From Flavobacterium sp. HJ-32-4 (GTDB taxonomy: Bacteria; Bacteroidota; Bacteroidia; Flavobacteriales; Flavobacteriaceae): a stretch of DNA of 64,000 bases. The stretch's first letter is position 1. Every line of letters begins with the position of its first letter. Positions 32,563 to 41,332 of this stretch are shown one piece after another. Under the pieces are notes generated by a model, which ran no database searches, had not been told where the DNA came from, and saw only the letters and a program-made list of their open reading frames with translations. Made by a program: the position numbers and the translations under genes. The stretch is taken from assembly GCF_022532105.1 (NCBI RefSeq), contig NZ_CP092832.1, forward strand, positions 2,757,001 to 2,821,000. Reading direction: 5' to 3'.

Positions 32563-33598
32563 GTCACTGCTGTGGACAGCCGGCATTGTGGCCTCCGTCT
32601 TCCTTGTATCGTGTTCGGACGACGGGGGCTACGAACCGGTGCCGCTTACGATCAGCAATCCGTCGAACTTTCCCCAACCGGTATACGACTTCACCGTCAA
32701 TCCGCCCACCGAAGCCGGATTTGCGTTAGGGAAAAAGCTGTTTTATGACGGACGTCTGGCGGCAGATGGCGTTGTATCATGTGCGTTCTGTCATATGCAA
32801 GCGAACGCATTTACACACCATGGACATAGTCTGAGTCATGGAGTCAACAACGCTGTGGGTACACGCAACGCGCCCCCGTTGCAGAACTTCGCCTGGCAAA
32901 CCGCGTTTATGTGGGACGGGGCCGCGTCGCACCTCGATACCCAGCCGCTGATCCCGCTGCTGAGCGACGTGGAAATGGCGGGCGACCTCAGCGCGATCGT
33001 CGATATGATGAACCGTGACGGCGACTACAAGCGTTTGTTTGCGAAGGCATTCCCGGGTGAAGCTATCGACTCGGAGCATATGCTGAAAGCCCTCGGACAG
33101 TTTATGGTGACGCTCCGAAGCACCGATTCGCGATTCGACAAGTACCGCCGTAATGAGGCGGGCGGTGCACTTACGGATCAGGAATTGGCCGGATACGCCA
33201 CGTTTCAGGCGAAATGCGCTTCCTGCCACGCTACCGACCTGCAAACCGACAACAGCTTCCGGAACAACGGGCTGCCCGTGAATCCGCAGTTACACGACGT
33301 CGGGCGCTACCGGGTGACGGAAGATCCTGCAGACCGCTATCGGTTTAAGGTGCCCAGCCTGCGAAACGTTGCCGTGACTGCGCCGTATATGCACGATGGT
33401 CGGTTCTATTCGCTTGAGGCCGTATTGGAGCACTACAATTCGGGCGTGGTCGCTTCGCCTACACTCGATCCGTTACTGGCGGGTGATACGCCGGGCATCA
33501 GGCTCAATGCGGCTGAAAAGGCGAACCTAGTGGCGTTCCTCCAAACGCTTACTGACACCCATTTTCTCACCAATCCACTTTATTCTGAATACCGATGA
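32546..33598 (+). CDS. MbnH/MauG-type di-heme cytochrome c peroxidase lipoprotein
   Basis: 350 residues with a lipoprotein signal (VFLVSC, lipid cysteine residue 23). Two heme c motifs are present, CAFCH at residues 79-83 and CASCH at 224-228, the bacterial di-heme peroxidase layout, together with NAPPLQNFAWQTAFMWDG and VPSLRNVAVTAPYMHDGRF. Members either reduce H2O2 or, like MauG and MbnH, oxidise a partner protein. Overlap with the MbnP-like gene upstream argues for the MbnH role of tryptophan oxidation. It overlaps the next gene by 4 nt. Confidence 0.87.
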   Translation: MSTTNKSLLWTAGIVASVFLVSCSDDGGYEPVPLTISNPSNFPQPVYDFTVNPPTEAGFALGKKLFYDGRLAADGVVSCAFCHMQANAFTHHGHSLSHGVNNAVGTRNAPPLQNFAWQTAFMWDGAASHLDTQPLIPLLSDVEMAGDLSAIVDMMNRDGDYKRLFAKAFPGEAIDSEHMLKALGQFMVTLRSTDSRFDKYRRNEAGGALTDQELAGYATFQAKCASCHATDLQTDNSFRNNGLPVNPQLHDVGRYRVTEDPADRYRFKVPSLRNVAVTAPYMHDGRFYSLEAVLEHYNSGVVASPTLDPLLAGDTPGIRLNAAEKANLVAFLQTLTDTHFLTNPLYSEYR

Positions 33599-34554
33599 AA
33601 CGACTTATTCTAGTACTCATGATACCGTTTTGGGCGCTGGGCGCTGTTACTGACAGCCTGGTGATCCCCAACTTTGGGCCGCCTCCGAGTGAACTCGCGG
33701 TCGCCCGAATGCCGTGTGATGCCTGCGGTTGCTCGGCCAGCGGTGGCAGTATGGGGTTTGCCTCGATGCTGAACAGTCAGTTCGTGGGCGTTCGCTATAT
33801 GTACCAGCGCTATAAAACGACCGACGGACTCTACGCGAACTCACCGTGGCGTGCGGAAACCTTCCATACGTTACAGTTGTGGGGCCGCATCCCGATTGGC
33901 AATAAGTTGAACGTGACCGTCATGGCGCCCTATCACCACAACACGCGTGCGACCGAAACCGGCAGTGAAACGATTGAAGGGCTGGGTGATGTGACGGTAT
34001 TGGCACTTTATCCGATGTTTTCAACCCTTCACGACACGTTGGCCCGTTTGCCGCAGGAGCTCCGTTTGGGTGCGGGCGTGAAGATTCCAGTGGGAACGTA
34101 TTCCTCGGACAACAATGGCAGCATCAACCCCGGCTTTCAATTGGGTACCGGAAGTTGGGACGTGCCGCTCGCCGCGGAATACCTGATTACGTACCAAAAA
34201 TGGGGCGTTAACGCCATGGCGAACTACATCGTCAAAACGGAGAACACCAACGGCTATCGTTTTGGCAATCAGTTCAACTATGCCGGTACTGTATTTTCTT
34301 TGCGCGAATCGGGGAATTGGACACTCTCGCCGCAATTGGGTTTTGCCGGCGAAAAGTATGAGAGCAACTACCAACACAACCAGCGGGTGGCAAACACTTC
34401 GGGCGACGTCTTCTTTGGCAAGGCCGCCTTCGAAGCGGGTTGGAAGCGTTGGTCGATGGGCACCACGTTGCTGTTGCCGATCTCGCAAAACCTGACGGGC
34501 GGCAACGTCGACGCGAAATACCGGATAAGTGTCAATCTGAACTTCTCCCTATAA
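33595..34554 (+). CDS. Outer membrane beta-barrel protein of the MbnP/MbnH operon
   Basis: 319 residues with a signal peptide (LILVLMIPFWALGAV) and then MPCDACGCSASGGSMGF near residues 38-54, four cysteines that could bind metal or a cofactor. The rest alternates as amphipathic strands (LWGRIPIGNKLNVTVMAPYH, LRLGAGVKIPVGTY, LAAEYLITYQKWGVNAMANYI) and ends with the aromatic-terminated strand NLNFSL, the mark of an outer membrane barrel. I take it for a transporter-like barrel serving the operon; no family symbol is recognised. ATGA overlap with the di-heme enzyme gene; a strong terminator follows. Confidence 0.78.
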   Translation: MKRLILVLMIPFWALGAVTDSLVIPNFGPPPSELAVARMPCDACGCSASGGSMGFASMLNSQFVGVRYMYQRYKTTDGLYANSPWRAETFHTLQLWGRIPIGNKLNVTVMAPYHHNTRATETGSETIEGLGDVTVLALYPMFSTLHDTLARLPQELRLGAGVKIPVGTYSSDNNGSINPGFQLGTGSWDVPLAAEYLITYQKWGVNAMANYIVKTENTNGYRFGNQFNYAGTVFSLRESGNWTLSPQLGFAGEKYESNYQHNQRVANTSGDVFFGKAAFEAGWKRWSMGTTLLLPISQNLTGGNVDAKYRISVNLNFSL

Positions 34555-34570
34555 ATCACTTTAGGACAAA

Positions 34571-34603
34571 AAAAGCACGGAGCAAATCGTTCCGTGCTTT
34601 TTA
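34571..34603 (+). terminator. Terminator of the MbnP/MbnH operon
   Basis: Perfect 11-bp stem AAAAGCACGGA/TCCGTGCTTTT, 9-nt loop, then T run. Confidence 0.92.
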
Positions 34604-34610
34604 TGTTTAG

Positions 34611-34673
34611 GGTTGAAAGTCGAAAGTCAAAAGTTGAAAGTCGAAAGTCGAAAGTCGAAGGTCGAAAGTGGAA
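34611..34673. repeat. Heptamer array AGTCGAA, nine units
   Basis: In-phase units GGTTGAA, AGTCGAA, AGTCAAA, AGTTGAA, AGTCGAA x3, GGTCGAA, AGTGGAA. It begins 8 bp after the terminator. Confidence 0.93.
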
Positions 34674-34861
34674 GCTACATCTTTGAAAGTCGATAGCAGG
34701 AACTTGGCGCCGGATCGCACCGCTCACAAAACGCACTACCCATATCAACCGTCAAAAAAGTGGGGCGCAAAACAGATGACAAACAGATGCACTAGGCTCG
34801 TCCCTAAATGAAAAGGGATGTCGTTTACAATGTGGTATACTCTCCGCTGTAGCCTGGGGTA

Positions 34862-37540
34862 TTAGAACAACGTTGTCTGTCCTTCTTCATCCACCGGTGG
34901 ATCCGGAAGCGCTTCGACCTCATCAGACGCATCGTCTGCTGATGCGAGCGGCATCGGTTCTGGTTCAGGCTCGGGTTCTTCTTCGTATGGCAACGGATCG
35001 AGCAGGTTGATCTGCTTGACTTTATCGGTCGTGAGTTGGTTGCCCTGTGCTTTGATGCCCTTGACCGAGATGAATTGCTCAAGATCGACGGTCTGGTTGT
35101 CTTTCTGGACGCCCTTTACCTTGGCAAATATGACTTCCGCTACGGGTCGCCAGTCGGTTGACACAATCTCAAGATGGGAACCTGCATGCTCGCTGATGAA
35201 CAACTCTTCCTTATTCTCGTTCTCGACCAGAAAACGCTTCACGTAGTAGCGTTCTTTCTCGCCATCGTAATAAATGGCCGATACCGGTTTCCTGGGATTC
35301 CATTTTTCGAGACGGATCATATCGTCTTCGAAATGCGTCGACAATTCCGGGATGATGGTCTTGACTTTACCTGATTGGGTGATGACCAACAAGCGGTCGT
35401 TGGGTTTGAATTCGCCCAATAGTTCGCCGCGCCCGTCTACGTTGAGGCGTTGCACCGTATCGTCGAACCACACCTTACGGGGCCGCAGGGTCGAGATACC
35501 CTTCTCCTTCAGTTCGATTTTCTTGATCGGGTATTTCGTGACGGTATTGCCCCTTGAAGCACGTCCCTTGATGGCGATATTAGCGAAGTCGAGATCGAAC
35601 TTCAGTTTTTTCACTGAACCGACTGCGCGCAGCAACACCGTCACCACTTCCGCCTCGCCGTTCGGGTTTCCGGAGAAATACAATACCATCGAACCCGGTT
35701 TTTCCTGGGTCAGGTCGTAGGCCTTGTCGCGGGTTACGCCCGAGACGTTGAAACGTTTGACATACGACGGCCCCGACTTACCATCGCGGTAAATCATGTT
35801 GTAGATGGTGCGTTTGTCGTTCTTGTCGAAGACGGCAATGTGGATAATATCCTTACCAACGAACTTCTTATCGTCGACTTTCGTTACCAGCATCTTGCCG
35901 TCGCGGAGGAACACGATGACGTCGTCTATATCGGAGCAATCGCCCACGTATTCGTCGCGCTTGAGTCCGGTGCCGATGAAGCCTTCTTCCCTATTGACGT
36001 AGAGCTTGGTATTGCGAAGGGCGACTTTGGTCGCTTCGATGTTGTCGAAACTGCGGAGCTCTGTTTGCCGTTCGCGTCCTTTGCCGTATTTCTCTTTCAG
36101 TCGTTTGAAGTAATCGATGGCAAACTCGATAATGTGCTCTAAATGGTGTTTCACCTGTTCGATATCGGCCTCGAGCGATTCAATGAGTTGTTGCGCCTTG
36201 TCGATGTCGAACTTCGAGATACGTTTGATGCGGATTTCCGTCAGGCGGACGATATCGTCGTCGGTCACTTCGCGTTTCAGGTGCTTCGTGAACGGTTTGA
36301 GCCCATTGTCGATGGCCCGGATGACGCCTTCCCATGTTTCCTCTTCTTCGATGAGGCGGTAGATCCGGTTTTCGATGAAAATGCGTTCGAGCGATTGGAA
36401 ATGCCATTTCTCTTCGAGTTCACTGAGTTCGATCTCGAGTTCCGACCGCAGGAGTTCTACGGTGCGATGTGTAGAGATTTTCAGCATGTCGGTCACGCCG
36501 ATGAACCGCGGTTTGTGCGAATCGATCACGCAACCGAGCGGGGCTACCGACGTTTCACAGGCCGTGAACGCGTAGAGCGCATCGATGGTCTTATCAGGCG
36601 ATACGCCGGGCGGAAGGTGGATCAGGATTTCTACCTCAGCCGCCGTATTATCTTCAATCTTCTTAACCTTGATCTTCCCTTTTTCGTTGGCCTTCAGGAT
36701 ACTGTCGATCAGGGTCGATGTATTGGTCGAGAATGGGATTTGGGTAATGACCAGCGTCTGTTTGTCAAGCTGCGAGATCTTTGCCCGCACCCGCACCCGA
36801 CCGCCGCGCATACCGTCGTTGTAATTCGAAATGTCGGCGATACCGGCGGTTGGGAAATCCGGGTACAGCACAAACGACTGCTTTTTCAAGACCTTGATAG
36901 ACGCGTCGATCAGTTCATTGAAGTTGTGCGGCAATACTTTCGTGGACAGCCCCACCGCGATTCCCTCGGCCCCTTGTGCCAACAGCAACGGGAACTTGAC
37001 GGGAAGGTTGATGGGTTCGTTCCGGCGGCCGTCATATGATAACTGCCATTCGGTGATCTTAGGGGAGTACAGTACTTCAAGCGCAAACTTCGACAGTCGC
37101 GCTTCGATGTAACGCGAGGCTGCGGCCCCGTCGCCTGTGAGGATGTTCCCCCAGTTCCCCTGCGTATCGATCAGCAGGTCTTTCTGCCCAATCTGCACGA
37201 TGGCGTCGCCGATGGACGCGTCACCGTGCGGGTGGTACTGCATGGTGTGCCCTACGATATTGGCCACTTTGTTGTAACGGCCGTCATCGAGTTCGCGCAT
37301 CGAGTGCATGATGCGGCGCTGCACGGGTTTGAAGCCGTCTTCAATGGCGGGTACCGCGCGCTCCAGGATGACATACGACGCATAATCGAGGAACCAGTCT
37401 TTGTACATACCGGTAACCTTGACGATGGTATCGTCGGGGTTTACTTCGTCGTTTTCGTAGAAGTTGTCGCTGGAGTAGCTTGTTCCAGGTTCGTCTCCTT
37501 CCTCTTGTGGGAGGTTATTTTCCAACTCGTCTTCTGACAT
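34862..37540 (-). CDS. parC: DNA topoisomerase IV subunit A
   Basis: 892 residues from ATG 37540. Cuts and religates DNA to unlink daughter chromosomes. The catalytic tyrosine is Tyr144 in AAASRYIEARLS. The quinolone-region motif reads HPHGDASIGDAIV (residues 103-115), with Ala108 where E. coli GyrA has Ser83. A GyrA-type C-terminal beta-pinwheel follows residue 500, and the tail is acidic (EEEPEPEPEPMP). Assigned to topoisomerase IV rather than gyrase from its length, its tail and the adjacent parE. A frame extending to 37591 would add 17 residues encoded by a heptamer array directly before the ATG; the conserved MSEDEL start is preferred. Confidence 0.92.
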   Translation of the reverse strand: MSEDELENNLPQEEGDEPGTSYSSDNFYENDEVNPDDTIVKVTGMYKDWFLDYASYVILERAVPAIEDGFKPVQRRIMHSMRELDDGRYNKVANIVGHTMQYHPHGDASIGDAIVQIGQKDLLIDTQGNWGNILTGDGAAASRYIEARLSKFALEVLYSPKITEWQLSYDGRRNEPINLPVKFPLLLAQGAEGIAVGLSTKVLPHNFNELIDASIKVLKKQSFVLYPDFPTAGIADISNYNDGMRGGRVRVRAKISQLDKQTLVITQIPFSTNTSTLIDSILKANEKGKIKVKKIEDNTAAEVEILIHLPPGVSPDKTIDALYAFTACETSVAPLGCVIDSHKPRFIGVTDMLKISTHRTVELLRSELEIELSELEEKWHFQSLERIFIENRIYRLIEEEETWEGVIRAIDNGLKPFTKHLKREVTDDDIVRLTEIRIKRISKFDIDKAQQLIESLEADIEQVKHHLEHIIEFAIDYFKRLKEKYGKGRERQTELRSFDNIEATKVALRNTKLYVNREEGFIGTGLKRDEYVGDCSDIDDVIVFLRDGKMLVTKVDDKKFVGKDIIHIAVFDKNDKRTIYNMIYRDGKSGPSYVKRFNVSGVTRDKAYDLTQEKPGSMVLYFSGNPNGEAEVVTVLLRAVGSVKKLKFDLDFANIAIKGRASRGNTVTKYPIKKIELKEKGISTLRPRKVWFDDTVQRLNVDGRGELLGEFKPNDRLLVITQSGKVKTIIPELSTHFEDDMIRLEKWNPRKPVSAIYYDGEKERYYVKRFLVENENKEELFISEHAGSHLEIVSTDWRPVAEVIFAKVKGVQKDNQTVDLEQFISVKGIKAQGNQLTTDKVKQINLLDPLPYEEEPEPEPEPMPLASADDASDEVEALPDPPVDEEGQTTLF

Positions 37541-37582
37541 TTCTTGGTTTTGGGTTTTGGGTTCTAGGTTTTGGGTGGTCGG
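37541..37582. repeat. Heptamer array TTTTGGG/TTCTTGG, six units, abutting the parC start codon
   Basis: Units TTCTTGG, TTTTGGG x2, TTCTAGG, TTTTGGG, TGGTCGG on the plus strand. On the coding (minus) strand the array ends at the base before the parC ATG and stays open in frame with it. The same two unit types make up the array at 39952-40077. Confidence 0.92.
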
Positions 37583-37654
37583 GCCGCTCAAAACAGAAAC
37601 TCAACTTATTGTATCTCCGGGGTATCCTATGGAACCGGTTGTTTCATTATACTA

Positions 37655-37792
37655 CACACCGCAGCCCCGATGGCAGCGGAAAGCCCGGAGCCACACGACG
37701 CTTTTTTTGCGGTTTGGCGCGGCGACCGGAGGAAGCCGATGCGAAGCCGACAAAAAAACGGCGTTTGGCGAGGACTTGGAGCGAACAGCGGG
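37655..37792. repeat. Second REP-like intergenic element between parE and parC
   Basis: Starts ACCGCAGCCCCGATGGCAGC, contains GGAAAGCCCGGAGCC, and ends GGACTTGGAGCGAACAGCGG. An internal inverted repeat pairs CGCTTTTTTTGCGG (37699-37712) with the CCGACAAAAAAACGGCG stretch at 37747-37763, and GTTTGGCG occurs twice (37712, 37763). From memory these phrases recur between genes in Flavobacterium; not searched. The 402-bp gap 37541-37942 otherwise holds only heptamer and octamer arrays. Confidence 0.55.
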
Positions 37793-37810
37793 AAATGACT
37801 GCACAAAGTA

Positions 37811-37845
37811 ATTGACAATTGAGAATTGATAATTGATAATTGCGA
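37811..37845. repeat. Heptamer array ATTGATA, five units
   Basis: Units ATTGACA, ATTGAGA, ATTGATA x2, ATTGCGA, 100 bp downstream of the parE stop in the parE reading direction. Confidence 0.88.
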
Positions 37846-37913
37846 TTATGATGTGGGCGATTCATTGTGCATCGTACCTGGTTCATTGTCCACTTATAAA
37901 CGCCGTCTAAGGC

Positions 37914-37945
37914 ATTCGCTAATTCGCTCATCCGCTAATTCGCTA
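37914..37945. repeat. Octamer array ATTCGCTA, four units, running into the parE stop codon
   Basis: Units ATTCGCTA, ATTCGCTC, ATCCGCTA, ATTCGCTA. On the minus strand the TAG stop of parE forms part of the first unit. The inverted octamer AATTAGCG occurs upstream of parE at 39887-39926. Confidence 0.88.
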
Positions 37946-39799
37946 ATTCTTCTCCACGACGTCTAGTTCCACCTTCAAATTATTGATGATGAAGTCCTGC
38001 CGGTCGGGTGTGTTTTTGCCCATATAGAATTCGAGCAGTTTCTCGATTGACGTGGCCTTGTCGAGCATGACCGGGTCAAGGCGTATGTCGGCACCGATGA
38101 AGTGCTTGAATTCGTCTGGGGATATTTCGCCGAGCCCTTTGAATCGCGTGATCTCGGGCTTTGGTTTCAGTTTTTCGATGGCGTCGACGCGTTCCTGCTC
38201 GCTGTAGCAGTAGATGGTTTCTTTTTTGTTGCGGACGCGGAACAGTGGCGTTTGCAGGATATACAGGTGTCCTTCTTTGATGAGTTCGGGAAAGAACTGC
38301 AGGAAGAACGTAATCAGCAACAGCCGGATGTGCATGCCGTCGACGTCGGCGTCGGTGGCGATGACGATGTTGTTGTAGCGGAGGTTTTCCATTTCCTCCT
38401 CGATGTCGAGCGCGGCCTGCAACAGGTTGAATTCTTCGTTTTCATAGACGATTTTCTTCGTCATGCCATACGAATTCAGCGGCTTTCCGCGAAGGCTGAA
38501 CACCGCCTGCGTGTTGACATCGCGGGATTTGGTGATGGAACCCGACGCCGAGTCACCCTCGGTAATGAACAGCGTGCTTTCGAGGCTGCGCGGGTTTTTG
38601 GTATCGGTCAGGTGGACGCGGCAGTCACGCAGTTTCTTATTGTGGAGCGACGCTTTCTTGGCCCGTTCGCGGGCGAGCTTCCGGATGCCGGACAGTTCTT
38701 TGCGCTCGCGTTCGGCCTGCAGGATCTTGCGCAGTAACGCGTCGGCTACTTCGGGGTTTTTGTGCAGGAAATTGTCGAGTTGGTTCTTGACGAAGTCGTT
38801 GACGAAGGTGCGGACCGAGGTGAGTCCGGGACCCATTTCCGTAGACCCTAATTTCGTTTTCGTCTGGCTTTCGAACACCGGTTCTTCCACTTTGACGGAA
38901 ATGGCCGACACAATCGACTTGCGGATATCGGACGCTTCGAAGTTCTTGTTGTAAAATTCCTTTACCGTGCGCACGACAGCTTCGCGGAAGGCCCCGAGGT
39001 GGGTGCCGCCCTGGGTGGTGTTTTGTCCGTTTACGAACGAATAATATTCTTCCGAATACTGCGTCTTGCTGTGGGTCATCGCGATTTCGATGTCGTCGCC
39101 GCGCAGATGGATGATCGGATACACGCAATCCTCGTCGGTGATGGTTTCTTCCAGGAGGTCTTTGAGTCCGTTGTCGGAATAGTACTTTTCCCCGTTGTAA
39201 TAAATCGTCAGTCCGGTATTGAGGTAGCAGTAGTTTTTGAGCATCCGGATGATGTATTCATTCCGGTACTTATAATGACGGAAAATGGTTTCGTCGGCGA
39301 TGAACTGCACTTTGGTGCCCCTCCGTTTGGTGGATTCGATCACGTCCTCCTCCAACGTCAGCTCGCCGGCGGAAAACTCGGCCGCTTTCTGCTGGTTGTC
39401 GCGCACTGACTCGACGCGAAAGAACGTCGACAAGGCGTTGACGGCTTTGGTACCGACGCCGTTGAGTCCGACTGATTTCTTAAACGCCTTACTATCGTAC
39501 TTCCCTCCGGTGTTCATGCGCGATACGACGTCGACGACTTTCCCCAGCGGGATGCCGCGTCCGTAATCGCGAACGGTGACCATTTTGTCGCGAACGGTGA
39601 CCTCGATGGTCTTCCCGGCGCCCATTACGAACTCGTCGATACAGTTGTCGATGACCTCTTTGAGGAGGATGTAAATGCCATCGTCGGGAGAAGAACCGTC
39701 GCCGAGTTTTCCGATATACATCCCCGGACGCATGCGGATATGCTCCTTCCAGTCGAGGGATCGGATGTTCTCTTCGGTATACAAATGCTCTTCTGCCAT
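37943..39799 (-). CDS. parE: DNA topoisomerase IV subunit B
   Basis: 618 residues, shorter than typical Bacteroidota GyrB and of ParE size. The GHKL ATPase domain has [17 protein letters not shown] and [14 protein letters not shown]; the TOPRIM domain has the [11 protein letters not shown] motif and [15 protein letters not shown] metal site, and the end carries [12 protein letters not shown]. Provides ATP hydrolysis for ParC strand passage. It lies upstream of parC on the same strand with a 402-bp repeat-filled gap, so the two may have separate promoters. Octamer arrays sit at both ends of the gene, one covering its stop codon. Confidence 0.94.
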   Translation of the reverse strand: MAEEHLYTEENIRSLDWKEHIRMRPGMYIGKLGDGSSPDDGIYILLKEVIDNCIDEFVMGAGKTIEVTVRDKMVTVRDYGRGIPLGKVVDVVSRMNTGGKYDSKAFKKSVGLNGVGTKAVNALSTFFRVESVRDNQQKAAEFSAGELTLEEDVIESTKRRGTKVQFIADETIFRHYKYRNEYIIRMLKNYCYLNTGLTIYYNGEKYYSDNGLKDLLEETITDEDCVYPIIHLRGDDIEIAMTHSKTQYSEEYYSFVNGQNTTQGGTHLGAFREAVVRTVKEFYNKNFEASDIRKSIVSAISVKVEEPVFESQTKTKLGSTEMGPGLTSVRTFVNDFVKNQLDNFLHKNPEVADALLRKILQAERERKELSGIRKLARERAKKASLHNKKLRDCRVHLTDTKNPRSLESTLFITEGDSASGSITKSRDVNTQAVFSLRGKPLNSYGMTKKIVYENEEFNLLQAALDIEEEMENLRYNNIVIATDADVDGMHIRLLLITFFLQFFPELIKEGHLYILQTPLFRVRNKKETIYCYSEQERVDAIEKLKPKPEITRFKGLGEISPDEFKHFIGADIRLDPVMLDKATSIEKLLEFYMGKNTPDRQDFIINNLKVELDVVEKN

Positions 39800-39886
39800 T
39801 GGTAGCGGTTTCCCGCTAATATAAAGGGATAGCGGGGGATTTTGGGTGGTGGGGAGGGAAAGTTATTAAGAAGGATATTGACAATT

Positions 39887-39926
39887 AATTAGCGAATGAG
39901 ATAATTAGCGAATTAGCGAATGGGTG
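39887..39926. repeat. Octamer array AATTAGCG, five units
   Basis: Units AATTAGCG, AATGAGAT, AATTAGCG x2, AATGGGTG. It is the reverse-complement family of the ATTCGCTA octamers at 37914-37945. Confidence 0.85.
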
Positions 39927-39951
39927 TTTCGAGGCGAGGGCGGGGATTCGG

Positions 39952-40077
39952 TTTTTGGTTTAGAGTTCATGGTTCATGGTTCATGGTTCATGGTTCTTGG
40001 TTCTTGGTTCATGGTTCTTGGTTCATGGTTCAGAGTTCTTGGTTCTTGGTTTTGGGTTTTGGGTTTTGGGTTCTTGG
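39952..40077. repeat. Heptamer array TTCATGG/TTCTTGG/TTTTGGG, 18 units
   Basis: Eighteen in-phase units: TTTTTGG, TTTAGAG, TTCATGG x4, TTCTTGG x2, then alternating TTCATGG and TTCTTGG, TTCAGAG, TTCTTGG x2, TTTTGGG x3, TTCTTGG. One of the longest arrays in the window. Confidence 0.95.
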
Positions 40078-40121
40078 TTACATGTTGGGGAGTTGGAATA
40101 TGGGGGCATTTTGGAAATTTG

Positions 40122-40184
40122 TCGCTATAGACGCTTTATATACGCCTTATATACGCTTTATCCAGGGAGTATTCAGGGAGTATG
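40122..40184. repeat. 11-bp array plus CAGGGAGTAT tail, related to 12671-12760
   Basis: CG dinucleotides at 40123, 40132, 40143 and 40154 mark units like CGCTTTATATA at 11-bp spacing (one gap of 9), followed by CAGGGAGTATT and CAGGGAGTATG, again 11 bp apart. The locus at 12671-12760 has the same unit and a CAGGCAGTAT tail. Confidence 0.85.
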
Positions 40185-40527
40185 ACCCGTTGTGTGGTAG
40201 CTATACAGATTGGTAAATAAATCCTTGTATGGCTCTACATGGGTGCTTGCCTTGTATAGGTTAGTTTGAAAACCTTTTGAGTTGCTTTTTTGAGCTTACT
40301 CGCGTGTATGATTTTTGTTGCCCTATTCTGCAATTTCGAATTTGGTATTTCGTAAAGTGGGTTGGGTCATCTGTTGCTCACACGCGCTACGCGCAGCGCC
40401 GATTTCAACGATAACGGAAGCTATTTCATTCAGGCAAAACCCTTATCTTGCCCAAAGCAAACGGTTTCGCATAATGGGCGACCCTGAGCGGGCGTGACGT
40501 GTTGTAGGCGCGTTAACCACAATTCGT

Positions 40528-40884
40528 ATGAAAAAAGTAATGATCGCGACTCTACTGGTAGTACTCGCAATGACAGGCTGGCAGTTCGGTCTCTTTTATC
40601 GCTATAATTATGTTACGGCTAACGTTGATTGTTGGAAAAATGCGGTCTGCCTTGTTACGACAGAACCACCGGATCCCTGTGGAGCCCGGTGTGTAGGATT
40701 GAAGGAAAAATATGGATTTCATGAAGTGTATGTTGGTTGTAACCTATCTGACTCAGAAATGCGCGGCATAGACGCCTATAACGCCGAGGTTGAACGATAT
40801 TTGAACAAAAGGAACGGTGGAAACTGGAGAAAGAAATACGAATCAGAACGGAATTCAACAACTGAAGATAAAGCGCTTAAATGA
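40528..40884 (+). CDS. Unknown small membrane-anchored protein
   Basis: 118 residues. One N-terminal hydrophobic helix (VMIATLLVVLAMTGWQFGLF) would anchor the chain or act as a signal; the remaining 95 residues face the periplasm and carry five cysteines (CWKNAVC, DPCGARC, VGC), which may form disulfides. No known family is recognised. It is the first gene of a low-GC accessory stretch and lies 28 bp upstream of the DUF7660-like gene. The preceding CGTTAACC boundary phrase is discussed under findings. Confidence 0.65.
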   Translation: MKKVMIATLLVVLAMTGWQFGLFYRYNYVTANVDCWKNAVCLVTTEPPDPCGARCVGLKEKYGFHEVYVGCNLSDSEMRGIDAYNAEVERYLNKRNGGNWRKKYESERNSTTEDKALK

Positions 40885-40912
40885 CCGCACACCAAACGTA
40901 ATAGTGCCCTTT

Positions 40913-41170
40913 ATGAGTGACACGCTTAATTCATTTAAAGTAACAGACCGACACACGTTCATTGCGTTTCTTGAATTACTACACAGGGATTTTCTGGACC
41001 ATCCTGAAAACTGGGAAAACAAAACGTTGCCTGATTTTTTGGACGCATTGCGCAGGTATACGGAGGACATCCAGGGTTATTACGATAACATGAAACTAAA
41101 CGTGAATGCGGACGAACCAAACTGGTCAACATTTACAGACATTTTCAAGGGTGCCCGAATGTACGAGTAA
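40913..41170 (+). CDS. Small acidic DUF7660-like protein
   Basis: 85 residues from ATG 40913; the longer frame to 40817 overlaps the previous gene. The pattern TFIAFLELLHRDFLDHPENWENKTLPDFLDAL (read across residues 14-45 with its WEN core) and the C-terminal NWSTFTDIFKGARMYE resemble the small DUF7660 family, whose members are scattered in accessory regions and often look like immunity-type proteins. That reading is from remembered pattern and is moderate. It is acidic and probably cytoplasmic. Confidence 0.65.
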   Translation: MSDTLNSFKVTDRHTFIAFLELLHRDFLDHPENWENKTLPDFLDALRRYTEDIQGYYDNMKLNVNADEPNWSTFTDIFKGARMYE

Positions 41171-41332
41171 ACTGAGACGATACGGACGGACGAGTTGATC
41201 ATTGTGAAAGCAAGTGCATGAGACGCACCGATGGGTTCCCCGATCCATGCGTAGAAAGACACAGGGTTTGCACCTATAGTTTATGGATTTCCGTCAAAAA
41301 AATGATACAACAGCATAAAAGGGGCACGATAG

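Larger units (their letters stand above)
34555..34861. other. 307-bp gap with terminator and heptamer array
   Basis: Contains the operon terminator (34571-34603) and a nine-unit heptamer array (34611-34673). The remaining 34674-34861, ahead of the parC stop, shows no gene and no clear hairpin. Confidence 0.7.
39800..40527. other. 728-bp gene-free stretch with octamer, heptamer and 11-bp arrays
   Basis: Between parE (leftward) and the first accessory gene (rightward). It holds an octamer array (39887-39926), an 18-unit heptamer array (39952-40077), and an 11-bp array with tail (40122-40184). The rest (40185-40527) has a CCTTGTATAGG palindromic phrase and a GC-rich stretch with GCGC hairpin potential near 40385, and ends in CGTTAACC 16 bp before the next ATG. 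No credible gene. Confidence 0.75.

Noticed and set aside
36143..37039. 298-residue frame antisense to parC
   Set aside because: Shadow of parC in a high-GC genome; parC shows every family motif on the other strand.
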